DNA of 64,000 nt from Ptychodera flava (GCF_041260155.1 NC_091942.1:4523501-4587500), one strand, 5' to 3'; numbered from the stretch's first letter, positions 13,301 through 27,890 are shown. The notes: generated by a model from the letters alone, not told the origin. Numbers and translations: made by a program.

Positions 13301-14783
13301 TGATATATCAATAGAGTACAGTAATTAAGAAAAATGCATAGAGTGCCATGTGAATCATGTACTGACTGGCTACCAAGGTTACTAGTCTGTTAATCTGAAG
13401 CAATGGCAGCCATAATTTCATTGCATGAATCACTCAACTCAACAATTTGAATAATGGATTGGAAGATTTGAAAATCAAGGCCCCTGTTCAAAACTTATGA
13501 ATCAGACAGAAAACAATGACAATCTATAACTCCCAAAGATGATTTAAGCATCCAAAAGGTATGTGAGAATATAATGATCTGGCCATAGGGATAAGATGTG
13601 TGCTTGCTGAAGGAAAACACAGGCTCTCTATCATTAGGTCTTATTGCAACAATGATCTGTGATGCATCCAAAATGGTCTGACAGTAAATGAGCATGTTAG
13701 GTGATATGTAGATCTATGTGAAATTACAGTCTGCTTGGTTTCATGCACATCATGGATAACTCTGATTATTACACATCAGCTATAATTACCTATTGTAACG
13801 GCTTTAACTGCATCACTAGACTTATGTTGCTGTTTCCTAGCAACCACAATATCACCATCCTCATCAAAAGTGAAAGCATGCCGTGAACCTGCTTCCTTCT
13901 CTGCATTCAAGTCTGTGTAAGGTACATCACTAAATGGAAACTCCGTTCTCCATACTGAAACAGAAAGTATACATTTATGCTCGACTATTACCCCAACTGG
14001 GCAACTACTATTCAATGTTCCATCTTCAAACTCTTGCTGATGCAGTGTTCTGTCGTGGTTCTTACACAAATTTCTCTCGATATCAGTGTACTGTGAAAGT
14101 TACATTCAGTAACCTGGCATTTACATTTACATGTAAGTCACATTTTGCGGAGAATGGTGAGAGGGTTGCTACATTACTCTAGAATCAAAGTTTTGACTGG
14201 GTCTGCTTTTGCTGTGCTGCAGCAAGTCCGAGGCACAGGTGCTTGGGAATTGCCAATGAGGTATACGCAGATAGCGTATTTACCGGTACGTTACTCTACA
14301 CCATGGAGCTAATAAAGGATTTCCCTTTTTTAGCTCCATGTCTACACTGAGCACCGCGCCTGTCGTCTGATAGAGGGACCGTGGTCTGAGGGATTGTGTG
14401 AAGTTAGTTGTGTATGGGTCTATACCTGTGGTGTTTTCACACGGGATTTCTGCCTTTTACGGGCTGGTTTTGACTTTTATGTTTTGGTGGCGGGATTAAA
14501 AACGTAAAAAGTCAAAACACGCCTGTGAAAGGCAGAAATCCCGTCCGAAAACACCACATCTATGGACCCACAGTTTAAGTGTGAAGTTTGCTGCGGTTCC
14601 GTATCCCTGTCACTCCCTAGCTGGTTGTGTGTGTCCACCAGCCAGGAAGTGGCAGGGCTACCGAACCGCAGCAAGTGTGAAGTGTGCACGTGACTCACCT
14701 GTTTTTGTTGCATAGCTGCTTACATCGGTTGGTTGGCGAAACAGGTGAACGTCGGAGAGTACTTCGTCGCCAGCTTGACACAT
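1314..14783 (-). CDS. METTL22: METTL22-like protein-lysine methyltransferase, 8 exons, last exon not found
   Basis: Seven-beta-strand SAM-dependent methyltransferase; human METTL22 methylates lysine on the DNA/RNA-binding protein KIN. Exons in transcript order: 14783-14699, 13954-13790, 13143-13103, 12396-12252, 11642-11523, 9644-9564, 3328-3229 and 1485-1314. All borders are AG/GT and all phases agree, giving 303 codons. The start ATG (14783-14781) has an in-frame upstream stop; the protein opens MCQAGDEVLSDVHLF, like the family's VLSDVHLY. Motif I is ELGAGLGLTSIV in exon 4, followed by CTDVGSDVL across exons 4/5. The family motif AADVIYDDDLTD is split across exons 6/7, and the C-terminal YNFTLAELSVTCSAYDHF is in exon 8. 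Exon 8 ends at GTAAGA, so a short last exon (about 10 residues in vertebrates) should lie below 1313; reading through instead adds 19 residues. The N-terminal region is shorter than in the human 404-residue protein. Confidence 0.9.
1583..1908. mobile_element. 326-bp foldback MITE with TTAA target duplication
   Basis: Long inverted arms start AGGGACAAAGTCGGCC and end GGCCGACTTTGTCCCT, folding around ggtcatgacc near 1745. TTAA flanks both sides (1579-1582 and 1909-1912), the target duplication of piggyBac-type transposases. There is no coding capacity. It sits in METTL22 intron 7, less than 100 bp from the exon 8 acceptor. Confidence 0.88.
3370..3600. repeat. Degenerate tandem repeat around gtgacattgactgcca
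   Basis: The core tgac(a/t)ttgactgccaa recurs irregularly at about 20-25 bp spacing just upstream (gene sense) of METTL22 exon 7. Confidence 0.6.
3779..3885. repeat. Two tandem copies of a 53-bp unit
   Basis: The block agaaacacaaactgaatgtg through gtaggaccat(a/c)aatgac is repeated twice head to tail with almost no change. Confidence 0.85.
3957..4378. repeat. 25-bp minisatellite
   Basis: About 17 head-to-tail copies of a unit reading gagagcaatggctgtgacac plus actga, some with small deletions. The unit has no minus-strand stop in any phase, so three long overlapping reading frames appear. These are repeat artefacts. It lies in METTL22 intron 6. Confidence 0.95.
4500..9563. other. Bulk of METTL22 intron 6, no other gene recognised
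   Basis: No exon of a known family is visible. CpG-containing stretches near 5200-5660 and 5980-6320 are locally GC-richer. A short hairpin ccacggtccct/agggaccgtg lies at 6066-6092, and a TTAA-flanked palindrome at 8514-8598. Confidence 0.4.
8514..8598. mobile_element. 85-bp TTAA-flanked short palindromic element
   Basis: Starts AGTTTTCACCACCATGG and ends GGGGGTGAACAGG, with TTAA at 8510-8513 and 8599-8602. Related copies are at 31078-31128 and 37850-37937. Confidence 0.7.
10683..10753. repeat. 71-bp hairpin
   Basis: The arms caggtgcctggattgccagg and cctggcaattccaggcacctg pair, as do inner ggtatac and gtatacc, around a short loop. It is in METTL22 intron 5. Confidence 0.85.
12039..12290. 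repeat. Tandem triplication (about 85-89 bp) covering a METTL22 splice donor
   Basis: Units begin with cagatcagaa at 12039, 12124 and 12213. Each holds a version of tatagccagtcct(t/a)acct then gcacagta and tggcaactgtt. The third copy contains the true exon 4 end and donor; the first two lie in the intron. Confidence 0.88.
12252..12396 (-). CDS. METTL22: METTL22 exon 4, SAM-binding motif exon
   Basis: This exon encodes 48 residues from VWHGALLMCDF to AKTILCT and carries the glycine-rich SAM-binding loop ELGAGLGLTS. The acceptor is ttgtttacag and the donor is CAG|GTAAGG. The first codon is in phase 0 and one base is left for the next exon, matching exons 3 and 5. Its 3' end and donor lie in the third copy of a roughly 88-bp tandem triplication. 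Confidence 0.93.
12469..12723. mobile_element. MITE family A, left-truncated copy
   Basis: Shares the order gcctcaaaagtgaaagactt, actttcgaccgttctgtcac, tttggtacta and a right end tctacc with the copies at 24306 and 60241. TTAA follows at 12724-12727. The left terminus is degraded. It is in METTL22 intron 4. Confidence 0.75.
14411..14570. repeat. Foldback with about 60-bp arms
   Basis: The left arm gtggtgttttcacacgggat and the right-arm complement ending gaaaacaccac pair through tctgccttt/aaaggcaga and gttttgac/gtcaaaac around ggtggcggga. It lies in METTL22 intron 1. Confidence 0.8.
14587..14674. repeat. Second adjacent foldback
   Basis: The arm tttgctgcggttccgtatcc and its partner ctaccgaaccgcagcaa, with inner ctagctggttg/accagccagg, form an imperfect hairpin ending 25 bp from the METTL22 exon 1 donor. 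Confidence 0.75.
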
Positions 14784-17700
14784 TTCAGCGTTTCAGCTGA
14801 CGTTTGTATGTCAGATATTATAAAGCGCCGTAAAATACGTTTCTCATCTCTCAGCTCAGTGCAGTGCAGCACAAGTAACATGCCTGACTTGGCCGAACTG
14901 TAGCAAGCCAGTAAGAAGAGGGTAAAGTATGAATACAGCTCAAGACCTACAGCTCGATAAATAATTATCCGTGATCTGGGAGAATGTGTTCATAATCCAT
15001 TCATCGACCGTTGTGCTCACGTTTTGTATACGACAAGTCACAGGTGGATAGAGGGACTGTGGACAAGTCTAAGTTGACCAGGTCATGCACTTTGCATGTT
15101 GCTGACTGTTTTCAAGTCATGAACTCGAGAGGGCGCAACACTAACTAGCAACTGGCAAATGTCAGGATAAAGACCGTGGACTCAGTGAGCATATATTATT
15201 TGCATACGTAAATTAGGGGATCAATGTTTTACTTTTTCGGTTAATTATTGATTGAAGAATTTTTATTCAGATCTTAGAAAAAAAATAAGTCGATTTTCAT
15301 CTTCCAAAATTTGTCAATATATACAGTGATCATAATTGCTACCAGAATGCTTTTGTGACAAGATCAGAATGTTCTCTCACTGGACATGACCTAATAAACT
15401 GACAGCGAATTGTCCGATTCTGAAAAGATTGGCAGTCATAACTGTCAATCATTTTGTGATTTCTTTCACATGTTTTACTTGATCTGCATAGCACACCTTG
15501 GGCAGAGTTCTCATTTTAATATTAAAACACGATTCAGCACAATGTATAGACAAATTTACATCGTCATATGAACACAAAAAATGTGGCTTTGTCATTTAAG
15601 GAAGATCTTTTCTGTTTAGCCCGTAAACTTCATCATTCGAAACCTTGCTCACTTACATAGGACTCAGTCTCCAATGTTTTCTTGTTTTTGTTTGTTTGTT
15701 TATGAAACATAGGTAGAGTAAATAAACTTCTCTTTTGACCAGAATGTATTTATGATAAATCAAGCAGAGCATGCTTGCTCTACTGGCTCTCATTTTTCAT
15801 TTTGTATTATTTATTGTTTTATTTACAACAAATCTATTTTTTTTTCTACCTCTCTATTCGTGAACAAGCAAACGCTACCAGAAAATATTGGATACTGACA
15901 TCTGGCTTTGTGTACTTCTAGCTACAGATCTGAGGGTTCAAGATTGCCAGGGGATTTGGGTTGGCTTTGTGTAGTCTGGTGGCATGAAGCCAACCTTAGT
16001 TTTAGTGTAGGATTTCTTTCGCTCATATTGCGTAACCCTCTACATGTACACCAAGTATGATTTTATTTTACAAACTGTTTCCTCAAATCATGGAAAATTA
16101 CATCCATGTTTGTCCAGCTGGATTTTCTACTGGAGGAGCTGCATTGATTTCAATGAAGTTTTTTTTCTATGCTTACAAGTCAGTTGGAAAATGGATATTG
16201 TCTTTTGGAGATGCCAATTTTAACTCAAACCCCACTTTTTTAATTTTGGTATTGGAATAATCAAAAATTAAAAAAAAAGATGGCGTCACCATGCTTGATT
16301 TTTTAAAAAACATAAATTGAAAGTCATTGTCACAAAAAACACTGAAAACCATAACAAGTCATTCCAGTTCACATACAGTGAATGGTTCACATTCTCATCA
16401 TACAATAACACAACATCAAGTTCCAAACCGTAAGGATTCTTTAAGGAAAAAATTGTGAACGGAATAATTTATGTTTGACCAAATTTGCCATTATTTGACC
16501 AAAATTTCAGGAATTTGCACTTTAATAAGATGAAATATTACAATTTGTCAAAATTTTATGAATTTTAAGTTAGGTCTTGTACTTTTAAAAAACTTTTGGA
16601 TAGGTCGCTGTTCTCAATTTTTCTGTTTGGCAAAATGTAGCCCGGAATTTACATATTGCATACTCTTTCATGATCCTGTCAATCATTGTTTTAGGTGCTC
16701 TTCAATGCATATTATTGACTGAGCTGGATTTGAACTAACAGATCCAAAAAAGAGCACCGATACACCAACAAATGAACAGAAATAGGTTTGCAAGCTCAAC
16801 AGAAAAAAAAATGTAGAATCAACATTTAGCAAACATTTTTATTACCAATACATGTCTTATGCACGGGTCATAAAACTAGCGTTGAACATTTGTGCAAACA
16901 ACTGGACTGTTTTCTGCATGTTCATCCTGAAGGATTATCTCATTTAGCTTTACCATGATGAAATTTGCAGATTACAATCTTTTGGACTAATTTTAGTTTA
17001 AATCACATCATCTGTGTCACTCTTTAAATCACCAAAGCAAATAGCACGGCAACTTTGCTGCGGTTTTACTGGATCAAGGAATAAGCTCTCCCAGGCTACA
17101 AATTTTCTTAGAAAATACTTTTCTGTAACTTTTAACATTGTGAATGTCTGGGCATATTATAATTCATATTATTTTTATTATCAAATCTGCCTGGCGAATG
17201 CCAAATTACAGGACGAAGTATCCATAACCCACTACCCATGGAGCGATGGAAGAGTAAAGTGCCTTGCTCAAGGGCACAACCCCTTGCTTGAATCTCAAAC
17301 TCGCCATCCTCTCACGCCCCACCGGGTTTCAAACTCGATAGTGAGTCTGGGACCCGAACCAAACTGCCACAACTACGTGATATCATAAAACATACATAAA
17401 TCGGTTCATAATCTTTTTTTATTGATTTTTAAAGCTTAAAACACAACAGCATAGAAAGTTCTGAGATCAGACAGTAACATGAAAATCTGCATCTGTCATT
17501 TGCATGAAGATTCAAAGTGAAACATTATTTGACTACCAAATACACAAACACAAACAATGGTATTTTGTAAAGTTTACGTTCACCTAAGATTAGGATGCAC
17601 AAGTTTCTGTTGAGTAAGCCCAGTGTAACTGCATGATGTACTGGCCATACAAGACATTTCACAAACTTTCCACCTAATGCTGAAAGCACTTCATGTCATT

Positions 17701-17999
17701 AGTTATGTAATTGTGGTGTATTTTTATCAAAATTGACAAACTTTGACAATGTGTAATCTTTTGTTCAAGACCTTGTAGTCAGCTGGAGAAAAACATCACA
17801 GACTTGTTCGTTAAACTTTGGATAAGTGATCAAAAATAAAGTTCATCCCTAGCTTTATAACTCTGGCCATTGATATTGTTTTGATAGATGTAACTATTGG
17901 CATTATTATGTATCCATAATTACAACTTTTTTCAAAAGTACAATTATTGGTTAAGTTTTATTAAACCAAAATGAGTTCATTTTAACTGTGTTGATACAA
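14784..17999. other. Intergenic region between METTL22 and actin
   Basis: It should hold the METTL22 promoter (right of 14783) and the actin 3' flank. No exon of a known family was recognised on either strand. Strongly AT-rich runs lie near 15830 and 16260. Confidence 0.5.
17195..17390 (+). repeat. Possible SINE/LINE-tail fragment
   Basis: The strings gtgccttgctcaagggcac and gggacccgaacc resemble a conserved 3' segment common in marine-animal retroposons. No full element or target duplication is visible. Confidence 0.4.
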
Positions 18000-18015
18000 C
18001 CTGTCAGATCTATCC

Positions 18016-18021
18016 TTTATT
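18016..18021 (-). terminator. Candidate actin polyadenylation signal
   Basis: AATAAA on the minus strand lies 70 bp after the actin stop codon. Further AATAAA-like sites occur farther downstream, so a longer 3' UTR is possible. Confidence 0.45.
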
Positions 18022-18090
18022 TTCGCTACACTGAAATTTGGAACTACATGGCTTGCTGCTTCTTGTCATGTTTGTAAAATACTGAGAAAC

Positions 18091-21158
<3,068 letters not shown>

Positions 21159-21583
21159 CTATGCTGTGTTTGTTCACTTGGGAGGAAAAAGTAAAGTTTT
21201 GTGAACCGTCGTTTTCATTGAAATCATGTATGATATTTCATCCGTTAAAGTAATACGTGTCTTCAGGATAAACGTGGTTGTTAGCTTTTCCTTGGTTGAT
21301 AAAACGGCAAGAAAATCTGTTAATAAATCGACTAGTTACCACAGAACTCCATCATTGATTCATTCATGATTGAAATGAAAAACCGCACGGCTGATCCGGT
21401 TTTGCTCACGTGCATGCAACAACCTACACAGAACTGATGCGGTAACGCAATTACTGTTGCGAATATTTCAGTCCCCACATACTGTGACGGTATATTTTAT
21501 CAGAAAAAATGTTCCTGCCACAATGCGTTTGGTCGAAAATTATGAAATACACATTTTACAGATTAAATATGGTGATATTTTAC

Positions 21584-21700
21584 CTGCAGATGAAACTATG
21601 CTCCTCCTCCTACGATAAACACTCACTTTCAAATGAGCCTGCTCGAAGCGTGAAAAGGGGGACATAACGGTACTTGTTATTGGACGGAAGTTTTCTGCGT
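21584..21700 (-). other. Probable actin 5' UTR exon and 420-bp leader intron
   Basis: Upstream of the actin ATG the minus strand reads aacaaacacag|CATAGATC then ATG, a good acceptor whose exon starts at 21163. A matching donor, CTGCAG|GTAAAA, ends an exon at 21584. Together they imply an untranslated first exon and an intron at 21164-21583, the common animal actin arrangement. The 5' end near 21700 is only an estimate. Confidence 0.6.
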
Positions 21701-21863
21701 ACTCTTACGTCAGAGAATTGCGCCAACCAGGGTGCGTGTCTTACGCTTTAAAAGTTCACTTCGAAAGAAGCAACACCAAATACGGAGTGAACTCACCACA
21801 TAAAGAGTTGATTGGTTGAAAAAGTTACCGTTTGTGCTTGGGCGCGTGAAATTCCTTTTCTGA

Positions 21864-21873
21864 CCATATTAGG
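21864..21873. promoter_or_regulatory. CArG box (SRF-binding site) upstream of actin
   Basis: The sequence CCATATTAGG matches CC(A/T)6GG exactly. It lies about 160-280 bp upstream of the probable 5' UTR exon. SRF sites of this type drive cytoplasmic and muscle actin promoters across animals. ATTGG motifs (CCAAT on the gene strand) occur nearby at about 21680 and 21810. Confidence 0.7.
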
Positions 21874-24305
21874 AAATGGTTCGGCAACGGTAGTTTGAAA
21901 AATCGCTGATCAGCTGATCAGCACATGTGATCTTTCTTCATGCCATCTTTCTGTGCCCTGGCTCGTTCGAACATGCAAGGTGTCAGCACCCTGAATAGAC
22001 GTAGACGCAGACAGTAGATCGCATTTGGACATGTCAATGTCAGTGAGACTTACTCTAAAACAGCCCTTATTTGCGGGATGAAAGTGATTATGAATTCAGA
22101 ATTCAAGTTTTGAATTTCATCTTTTGTATCAATGACATTCCAAAACGCTGTGCAGAGACATTGGATGGTACAGTTCCGCCCGTTACATTCGGTACGCCGG
22201 GCCCGGGGCCTGGGATTTGCAGCCTGATATGCGACCCCATCGCTCCTCTCATGGTTCCTAAATACCACGGCTGGAAAATCATCAGAATATATGTCGTCGC
22301 AGAACAAATGGGTAATCTGAGGAAAGTTTAAAAAGCAGAATTATGACAATAACCTTTGATGAAAATGGGACTTCAAAGAGTGGAGAAGGAGAAGAATTAA
22401 TCTTGTTTATATCACCTACATAATGCATGATATGGCTAGAGTTTGATTTTTTATTTGATGACGTCATTACTTTGACTTATTTATGAGGGGATGCCCCATT
22501 GGATCATGGGAGAAGAAGTCGAATCGGAATGCGCTTTTACACCTTCAAAGTCAGATTTTTTTGTAGCAAACAATGCCCAGTTTTCATATAAATTTCCACG
22601 CATTTTTTTTACTGTCCATTTATGATTTGAAAAAGGAGCAAGGCTCAAAAGTATATTTCTTTTTTTTGTCCAGGACATGCCTTCATGGTAGAGGGTGGTT
22701 CAGAAGGAACTTTTTTCCTACTTTTTTAATGGAACGCTATTCATCAAAAACCAGCGAAATTTGGCAGAATAATAAGTGATTTTCTTGAATGCGTCAGAGA
22801 GTTTTATACTAGATCAGTTTACTTGAAACAAGTTATTTGGTTTCACTTATTTGTTTTCATTTGGTAAAGCAAATCGTCTCTTCCCAAAAGAAGGTTTGCA
22901 GGGACATCTCTGAAATCCCTCAAAATCCTTTGTTATTGTCAGATGTTTTAGGAAAATATACTTTTAGAGGAAGAAAACTCACTCGTGAAACTTTGATACA
23001 CACAACTAAAATGTTAAATCATGTTGTCACTATTGATATGTATAATTTTTCAATGCTGAAATTGTTTTTAAAGAAATGTGCCAACCGCTGTGAAATAAGG
23101 CGTGAGTATTCTATCTCGATTCATGTGCTCAGCAAACAAAATGAAAAAAAAAATACTTGTAAACTATAAGCAAAATAAAGAACTATTTTAAACAATGCAC
23201 TGAATCTTTGTTTGATTTAGATATTCATGGACGAATCAGAATTTCACAATTTTAATGTAGCAAGGAATGTACTGAGAATTGAAAGGTCTTACAGGATCAT
23301 GAAATGAAAACAGAACACTTTTTTTGACAATATTAATGCTGTTAATCAACATTATACTGAATATGTTTAAGCTTTCACTTTTATCTTGAGACAGTTTTTG
23401 CACCACTTTAAAACTTCAAGCTGAACTGAAAGGCAAAAACTGTTGCCGGAGTTCAATAAATAAATTTAGCATTACAACTTCATTACTGTCTGATGACTTG
23501 TCATAAAAACACCATAAACTGGTTTTTATTGTGTTTTTAATTATTTTTATTCTGTCTGTACAATACAGTGTTTGGTTTACTTGCCAAATCATCTTGAATT
23601 GCCAGGTATTCAACATGCCATTACAGCCAATATGCATGACTGTCAGCTGAATTTCAGTCCAAACTAGCTGTGATTCACTTTCCAATGAAGACATTGCACA
23701 TTCAACACATTATGATGCGTTGTCAAGCCTAATACTGTGTATTTCAACATGCTTGAGGAAGAAGAAGTTGCAATGAAAATGCCTGCTTTATGGCATGAGA
23801 GTGATGAAATTAATATCACCAAAAATGAAACTGAAAAGAACATTATTTGTCCTAACCAAATTTGATTGCTGCAGTTACAACAATCCTTTGAAGCTGTTTT
23901 ATCAAAAAAATGTCCTTTCAATTTCCAAGTACAGCAGCAGAAACCTTCAGTAAATATGATACGTTTAGCTTTCTACGATTGGTTGAGCTGTATGCAATCG
24001 AAGATATGAACAGTTTAAATTACAGAAACAAATTTGTATCTCAGAATGGTAAAATAGAATTTTCAAAAAGTAAAAGATGTTTTCTTGTCTGAAGAATCAT
24101 TATATAACATCTTTCATCCCACACAATCTATTTAACTCTTTGATAATTTCTATTGATAAATTAAAGCCATTTGATAGCAGTTCAAAATGCTAACTTTTAC
24201 ATGAGTGATTGTACACATTTTCAAACAACTTTTCAGCTTTTTGATCTGTGATTGTGTACTTGTTAGTCCATTGTCCTGTTCACATATGTTTGCCGAACAG
24301 TTTAA

Positions 24306-24580
24306 GGCAGTATGTGCCTCAAAGTTAATAGACTTCAACTTTTGCTCAAACTTTCCTCAATGAAAATTTCGACCATTTTCTTATCAAATCAAGAAGAAGA
24401 ATTTTTGGTGACTGTGCAATGTTTGGTACAAATTACTTGACATTTCAAAAAACTGTGTCTGTGACAGTGAAATATTTTCTTATTTCAAGAGCTTCAAAAT
24501 GAGCCCCCACAAGTGGTAGATCAGAAAACAATTGTAAAAGTTTGAAAGTCTGAATATCTGTCCCTGCGGCACATTCTACC
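24306..24580. mobile_element. MITE family A, second copy
   Basis: Starts GGCAGTATGTGCCTC after TTAA (24302-24305) and ends GCGGCACATTCTACC before CTAA, a one-base variant of TTAA. The interior matches the copies at 12469 and 60241 (ttttgctcaaactttcctca). Confidence 0.82.
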
Positions 24581-25098
24581 CTAATGAATACCTCAAAGCA
24601 TTCTAATAAAGTGTGATCTAATTCTTCATCCTTGAATAATTACATCTTGTACATAGTAGCCAAGATTCACATATATATTGTGCTACTTAGGGTTTGCTCA
24701 AAATAGTAATGAAGTTACACTGATCGTTTAATAAAAGAATATGAATTTTTATTTGCATATGAATGCCATTTTCTAAATATCCTAAACAAGACTCTATGAA
24801 AGTTATGCAGAACGTATCCAAGTTTTGGACAGTTGACATTGCTGTGATGTAGTGCGACAATGAAATAAAACTGAAATGGGTAACTTGTTAATCATCTGTT
24901 TGAAATCAAAGTGCAGCAAAGTTTACATTCTCTAGTTGCGGAATATGTGAAAGTTCAGAGGATGTATCAGCTGATCAGAGGTATTACGTACATTCTTTTG
25001 ATTACATCAGCCCATCATTTAGTGATTTTTTTTTCAAAAAGTGATTTTGACGTACAATACCACTTCTGTATTTTGTAATTCTAAATTCTCTAATTTAA

Positions 25099-25730
25099 GG
25101 CGATACCGAAGGATTCAAATTGCTAAACAACGGTTGCTAAGGGTAATTTCCAAAATCAATCAAAATACGAAGCTTTCAAGGTTTTCTTTGCATAATAAAG
25201 ATTTGCAGAACCATACGATTCCAAAAGACGCAGGTTTGTCGTGCGATTGGTCAGTGACGTCACACATATTCAAATTTTCACAGCTCTACTTTAAAACGTT
25301 TCAGCTCCTACAAATTTGCACCAAATTTGCCAAAATTTCAGAATGTAACACATGAGATACTTGTTTAGAGCCCCTAGCATGGATTAGGTTATCTGTTCAA
25401 GTACAAATGATTTTTGAACAGGAAAACTACTATTGTGTGATTTTGTGGAAATTTTGAAGGGTTTCATGGCGATATCTCATAAACCTTCCAGAATTTTTAG
25501 AAATGCATGCTTATCTATATTCTCATGTATGACTTCAATAATCCTACCATAAGTCAGCTAGATTGTTTACAATTGAGAGAGTTGAAAGATTTTGAGTATT
25601 TTCAAAATACCAGGAGTCAAAAATCCATAGAAAACAACGGAATGGTAAGATTTTGCACGTGCAAAAGTGCGCGTTTGGAACGTTGCCAGCGATAGCAACC
25701 AACGCGTGCTTTAAATTCTTCGGTATCGCC
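25099..25730. mobile_element. 632-bp non-autonomous element with TTAA target duplication
   Basis: Terminal inverted repeats GGCGATACCGAAG...CTTCGGTATCGCC extend imperfectly to about 21 bp. TTAA lies on both sides (25095-25098 and 25731-25734). There is no transposase frame. Confidence 0.88.
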
Positions 25731-26400
25731 TTAAGATTAAATATTTTGATTCAATAATATCATGAAAGAAAGTTGTTTTATCATATGATACCTTGTTGAT
25801 ATGAAGTACAAGCCTCGTAAAGATTATTCCATTTAAGTACTCAAATATAGATATGCAAGAAATGCTTTGTGTAGTACAAAATTTCAATGAAAACTAAAGT
25901 ATAAAAAATTGTGGTGTCACTATGCTCAATATTGAAGGTGAAATTTAAATGAGAATTTCCTTCACATGATGACTGCAATATTGTCTTTATTTTTTATGGC
26001 CTCGTGTCCACACTACGAGGTCATGTATATTGAGTGCCTCAAAGATGTCTGCCACAATCATGTCAGTAAAAGCTATACACATGTTTTGCATTATATCCAT
26101 GTCAATTTCTTCATTTAAATACTTTTTTTAAATATTTTTTCGTTTGTTTGTGTGTTAAAGGTTAAAGTAGTTTTGGCTTGTAATTGTCACTGGCATGTTA
26201 CAATGCACATTACTGAGATTTTGATGTGTTTCATTTCCTTTTATTACAATAAGTTCAGTACAAAATTTGTACATGACTCAAGATATATTTTCTTTAATTC
26301 ATGTTTAATAAGGAAAATAAGTAAAATACAATATAAACAACGGTCGCATTTAATCAAACCTTCATTAGTAGTTTTATTCATTATTTTATTTTCAGCAGTA

Positions 26401-26432
26401 TATTATTTATTCATGTATTTATTTATTTAATT

Positions 26433-26465
<33 letters not shown>

Positions 26466-26466
26466 T
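26401..26466. repeat. TTTA microsatellite
   Basis: Runs of TTTA/ATTT with a few interruptions. Confidence 0.9.
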
Positions 26467-26685
26467 GTAATTATTAGCAATATTTACAAGTAAATATTAG
26501 TGTGTTAACATTGGCAAATAGAAAGATGTGTACAATAGAAAAAGAGTACTGCAATTAAGCTATTTACTTCAAACAGCTTGAAAAGAAGGATTTACATCAA
26601 ACTGTCTCTTTTGAAACCTTTAAAAGTTCATTTGTATGTTTATTGTAGAAATTCATTATTAAAATCATTCTATTTTTTACATAAC

Positions 26686-26714
26686 AAGAAGAAGAAGAAG
26701 AAGAAGAAGAAGAA
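26686..26714. repeat. GAA microsatellite
   Basis: An uninterrupted run of about nine AAG/GAA units. Confidence 0.95.
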
Positions 26715-27044
26715 ATGTCTAGGTCTTTTTTTGTGTATATAATGTAAAAGTATAGTTTGCAAGTTTTTCATTAAATGATTACTCGTTTTGTTTTAATGAG
26801 CTGATTTTGGTGTGTTTCAGTTGGGAGTTTAATTTTATTGAGAAAACTGTTTCTTTGAAATTTATACTTTGGACATACTTCAAACTTTTTTCTGTTAATT
26901 ATTTATATTGATGTCAATGGAGACCACAGCCAAACTTTACATATTGCAATGAGCAAATCCTCATCGAAAATTCTCAATATGGGATTACTGTGCCTGCAGT
27001 GTGTACTGTGTAATGATATTGCACAGTATGCACAGCCAATTGGT

Positions 27045-27590
27045 AGCACAGGGAAGCCAGGATAAACAAATTAACTAAAAAGCACATAAAAATGAATAAA
27101 AAAACAAACAAGACCAAACAAACAAATAAACCAAAAAATGAAACAAAAATAAACAACCAATGATCCCAACAAAAACAGATACACAAGTATTAACTGAATA
27201 ACAAATAAACAAGTCTGAGTAAATAAATAGGTTGGTTAATTAATTACATGTAATATAAGAGAAAACAGTAAATTGAACAAGAATTGAAATAATTGACCAG
27301 ACAACACACGCAACTTAGTGGATAGTTATACTGATGTTGCATTTTGAATATGTTGTTCAGCTAATTATTTCATTTCTTACTCAATTTATTGTTTTCTCTT
27401 ATATCTTTTATTTATGTTTATTTACATATTTAATTATTTGTTTGTTTGTTTGTTTGGGTTTTGTTGGTTTATTCATTCATTTATTATTTGTTTTGATTTG
27501 TTTGATTCGAGGGTGTTTTCGTTTATTTGTTTTGTTGATTGTTTGTTTTGTTTTTGTTTTTTTTTATTTGGTTTCCCTGTGGTGAGGCAA
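27045..27590. repeat. Long foldback, arms about 230-250 bp
   Basis: The left arm contains ataagagaaaacagtaaatt and cacagggaa; the right arm carries their complements (tttattgttttctcttat, ttccctgtg) in mirrored order. AAAC/AAAT-rich sequence on the left faces GTTT-rich sequence on the right. The centre is near 27325. Confidence 0.75.
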
Positions 27591-27801
27591 GCTTGCGTTT
27601 CCATCGTCTCTCCCGTAAACTTACTAAACTTGGAAATGGGACATGGGGCATATCCCACATCTCGGAATAATAGAATGCACGTGTATAGAGCTCGAATGAG
27701 GGACACCGTGCTGTAACTCTAGCTTGGGACTCGAAAACGGGTATGTTCGTCCCAGCTCCAGCCAGTCAAGCGAAGAAGAGAAGTACGACTTGCGCAAATG
27801 T

Positions 27802-27890
27802 TAGCTCTGCATGCCAGGGCTGTGTGTTACCGGCGTTATACGGCCTCCCACCAAATGGAGGCCGTATAACAGCCCTGTCATGCAGAGCTA
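27802..27890. repeat. 89-bp two-step hairpin
   Basis: The outer arms tagctctgcatgccagggct and agccctgtcatgcagagcta enclose an inner stem ttatacggcctcc/ggaggccgtataa. Confidence 0.88.

Noticed and set aside
13776..14069. Full 97-residue frame as METTL22 exon 2
   Set aside because: Only 13954-13790 is exon; the upstream part lies before a strong acceptor (ttctgtttcag) and phases match only with that trim.
17014..17388. 124-residue plus-strand frame
   Set aside because: The second half is the retroposon-like fragment, the first half is AT-rich with no recognisable domain.
22050..22331. Overlapping frames on both strands upstream of actin
   Set aside because: No recognisable domain and no matching exon signals.
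27334..27716. Hydrophobic Phe/Leu/Cys-rich frames that mimic membrane proteins
   Set aside because: They come from the GTTT-rich arm of a foldback; T-rich DNA gives hydrophobic peptides by default.
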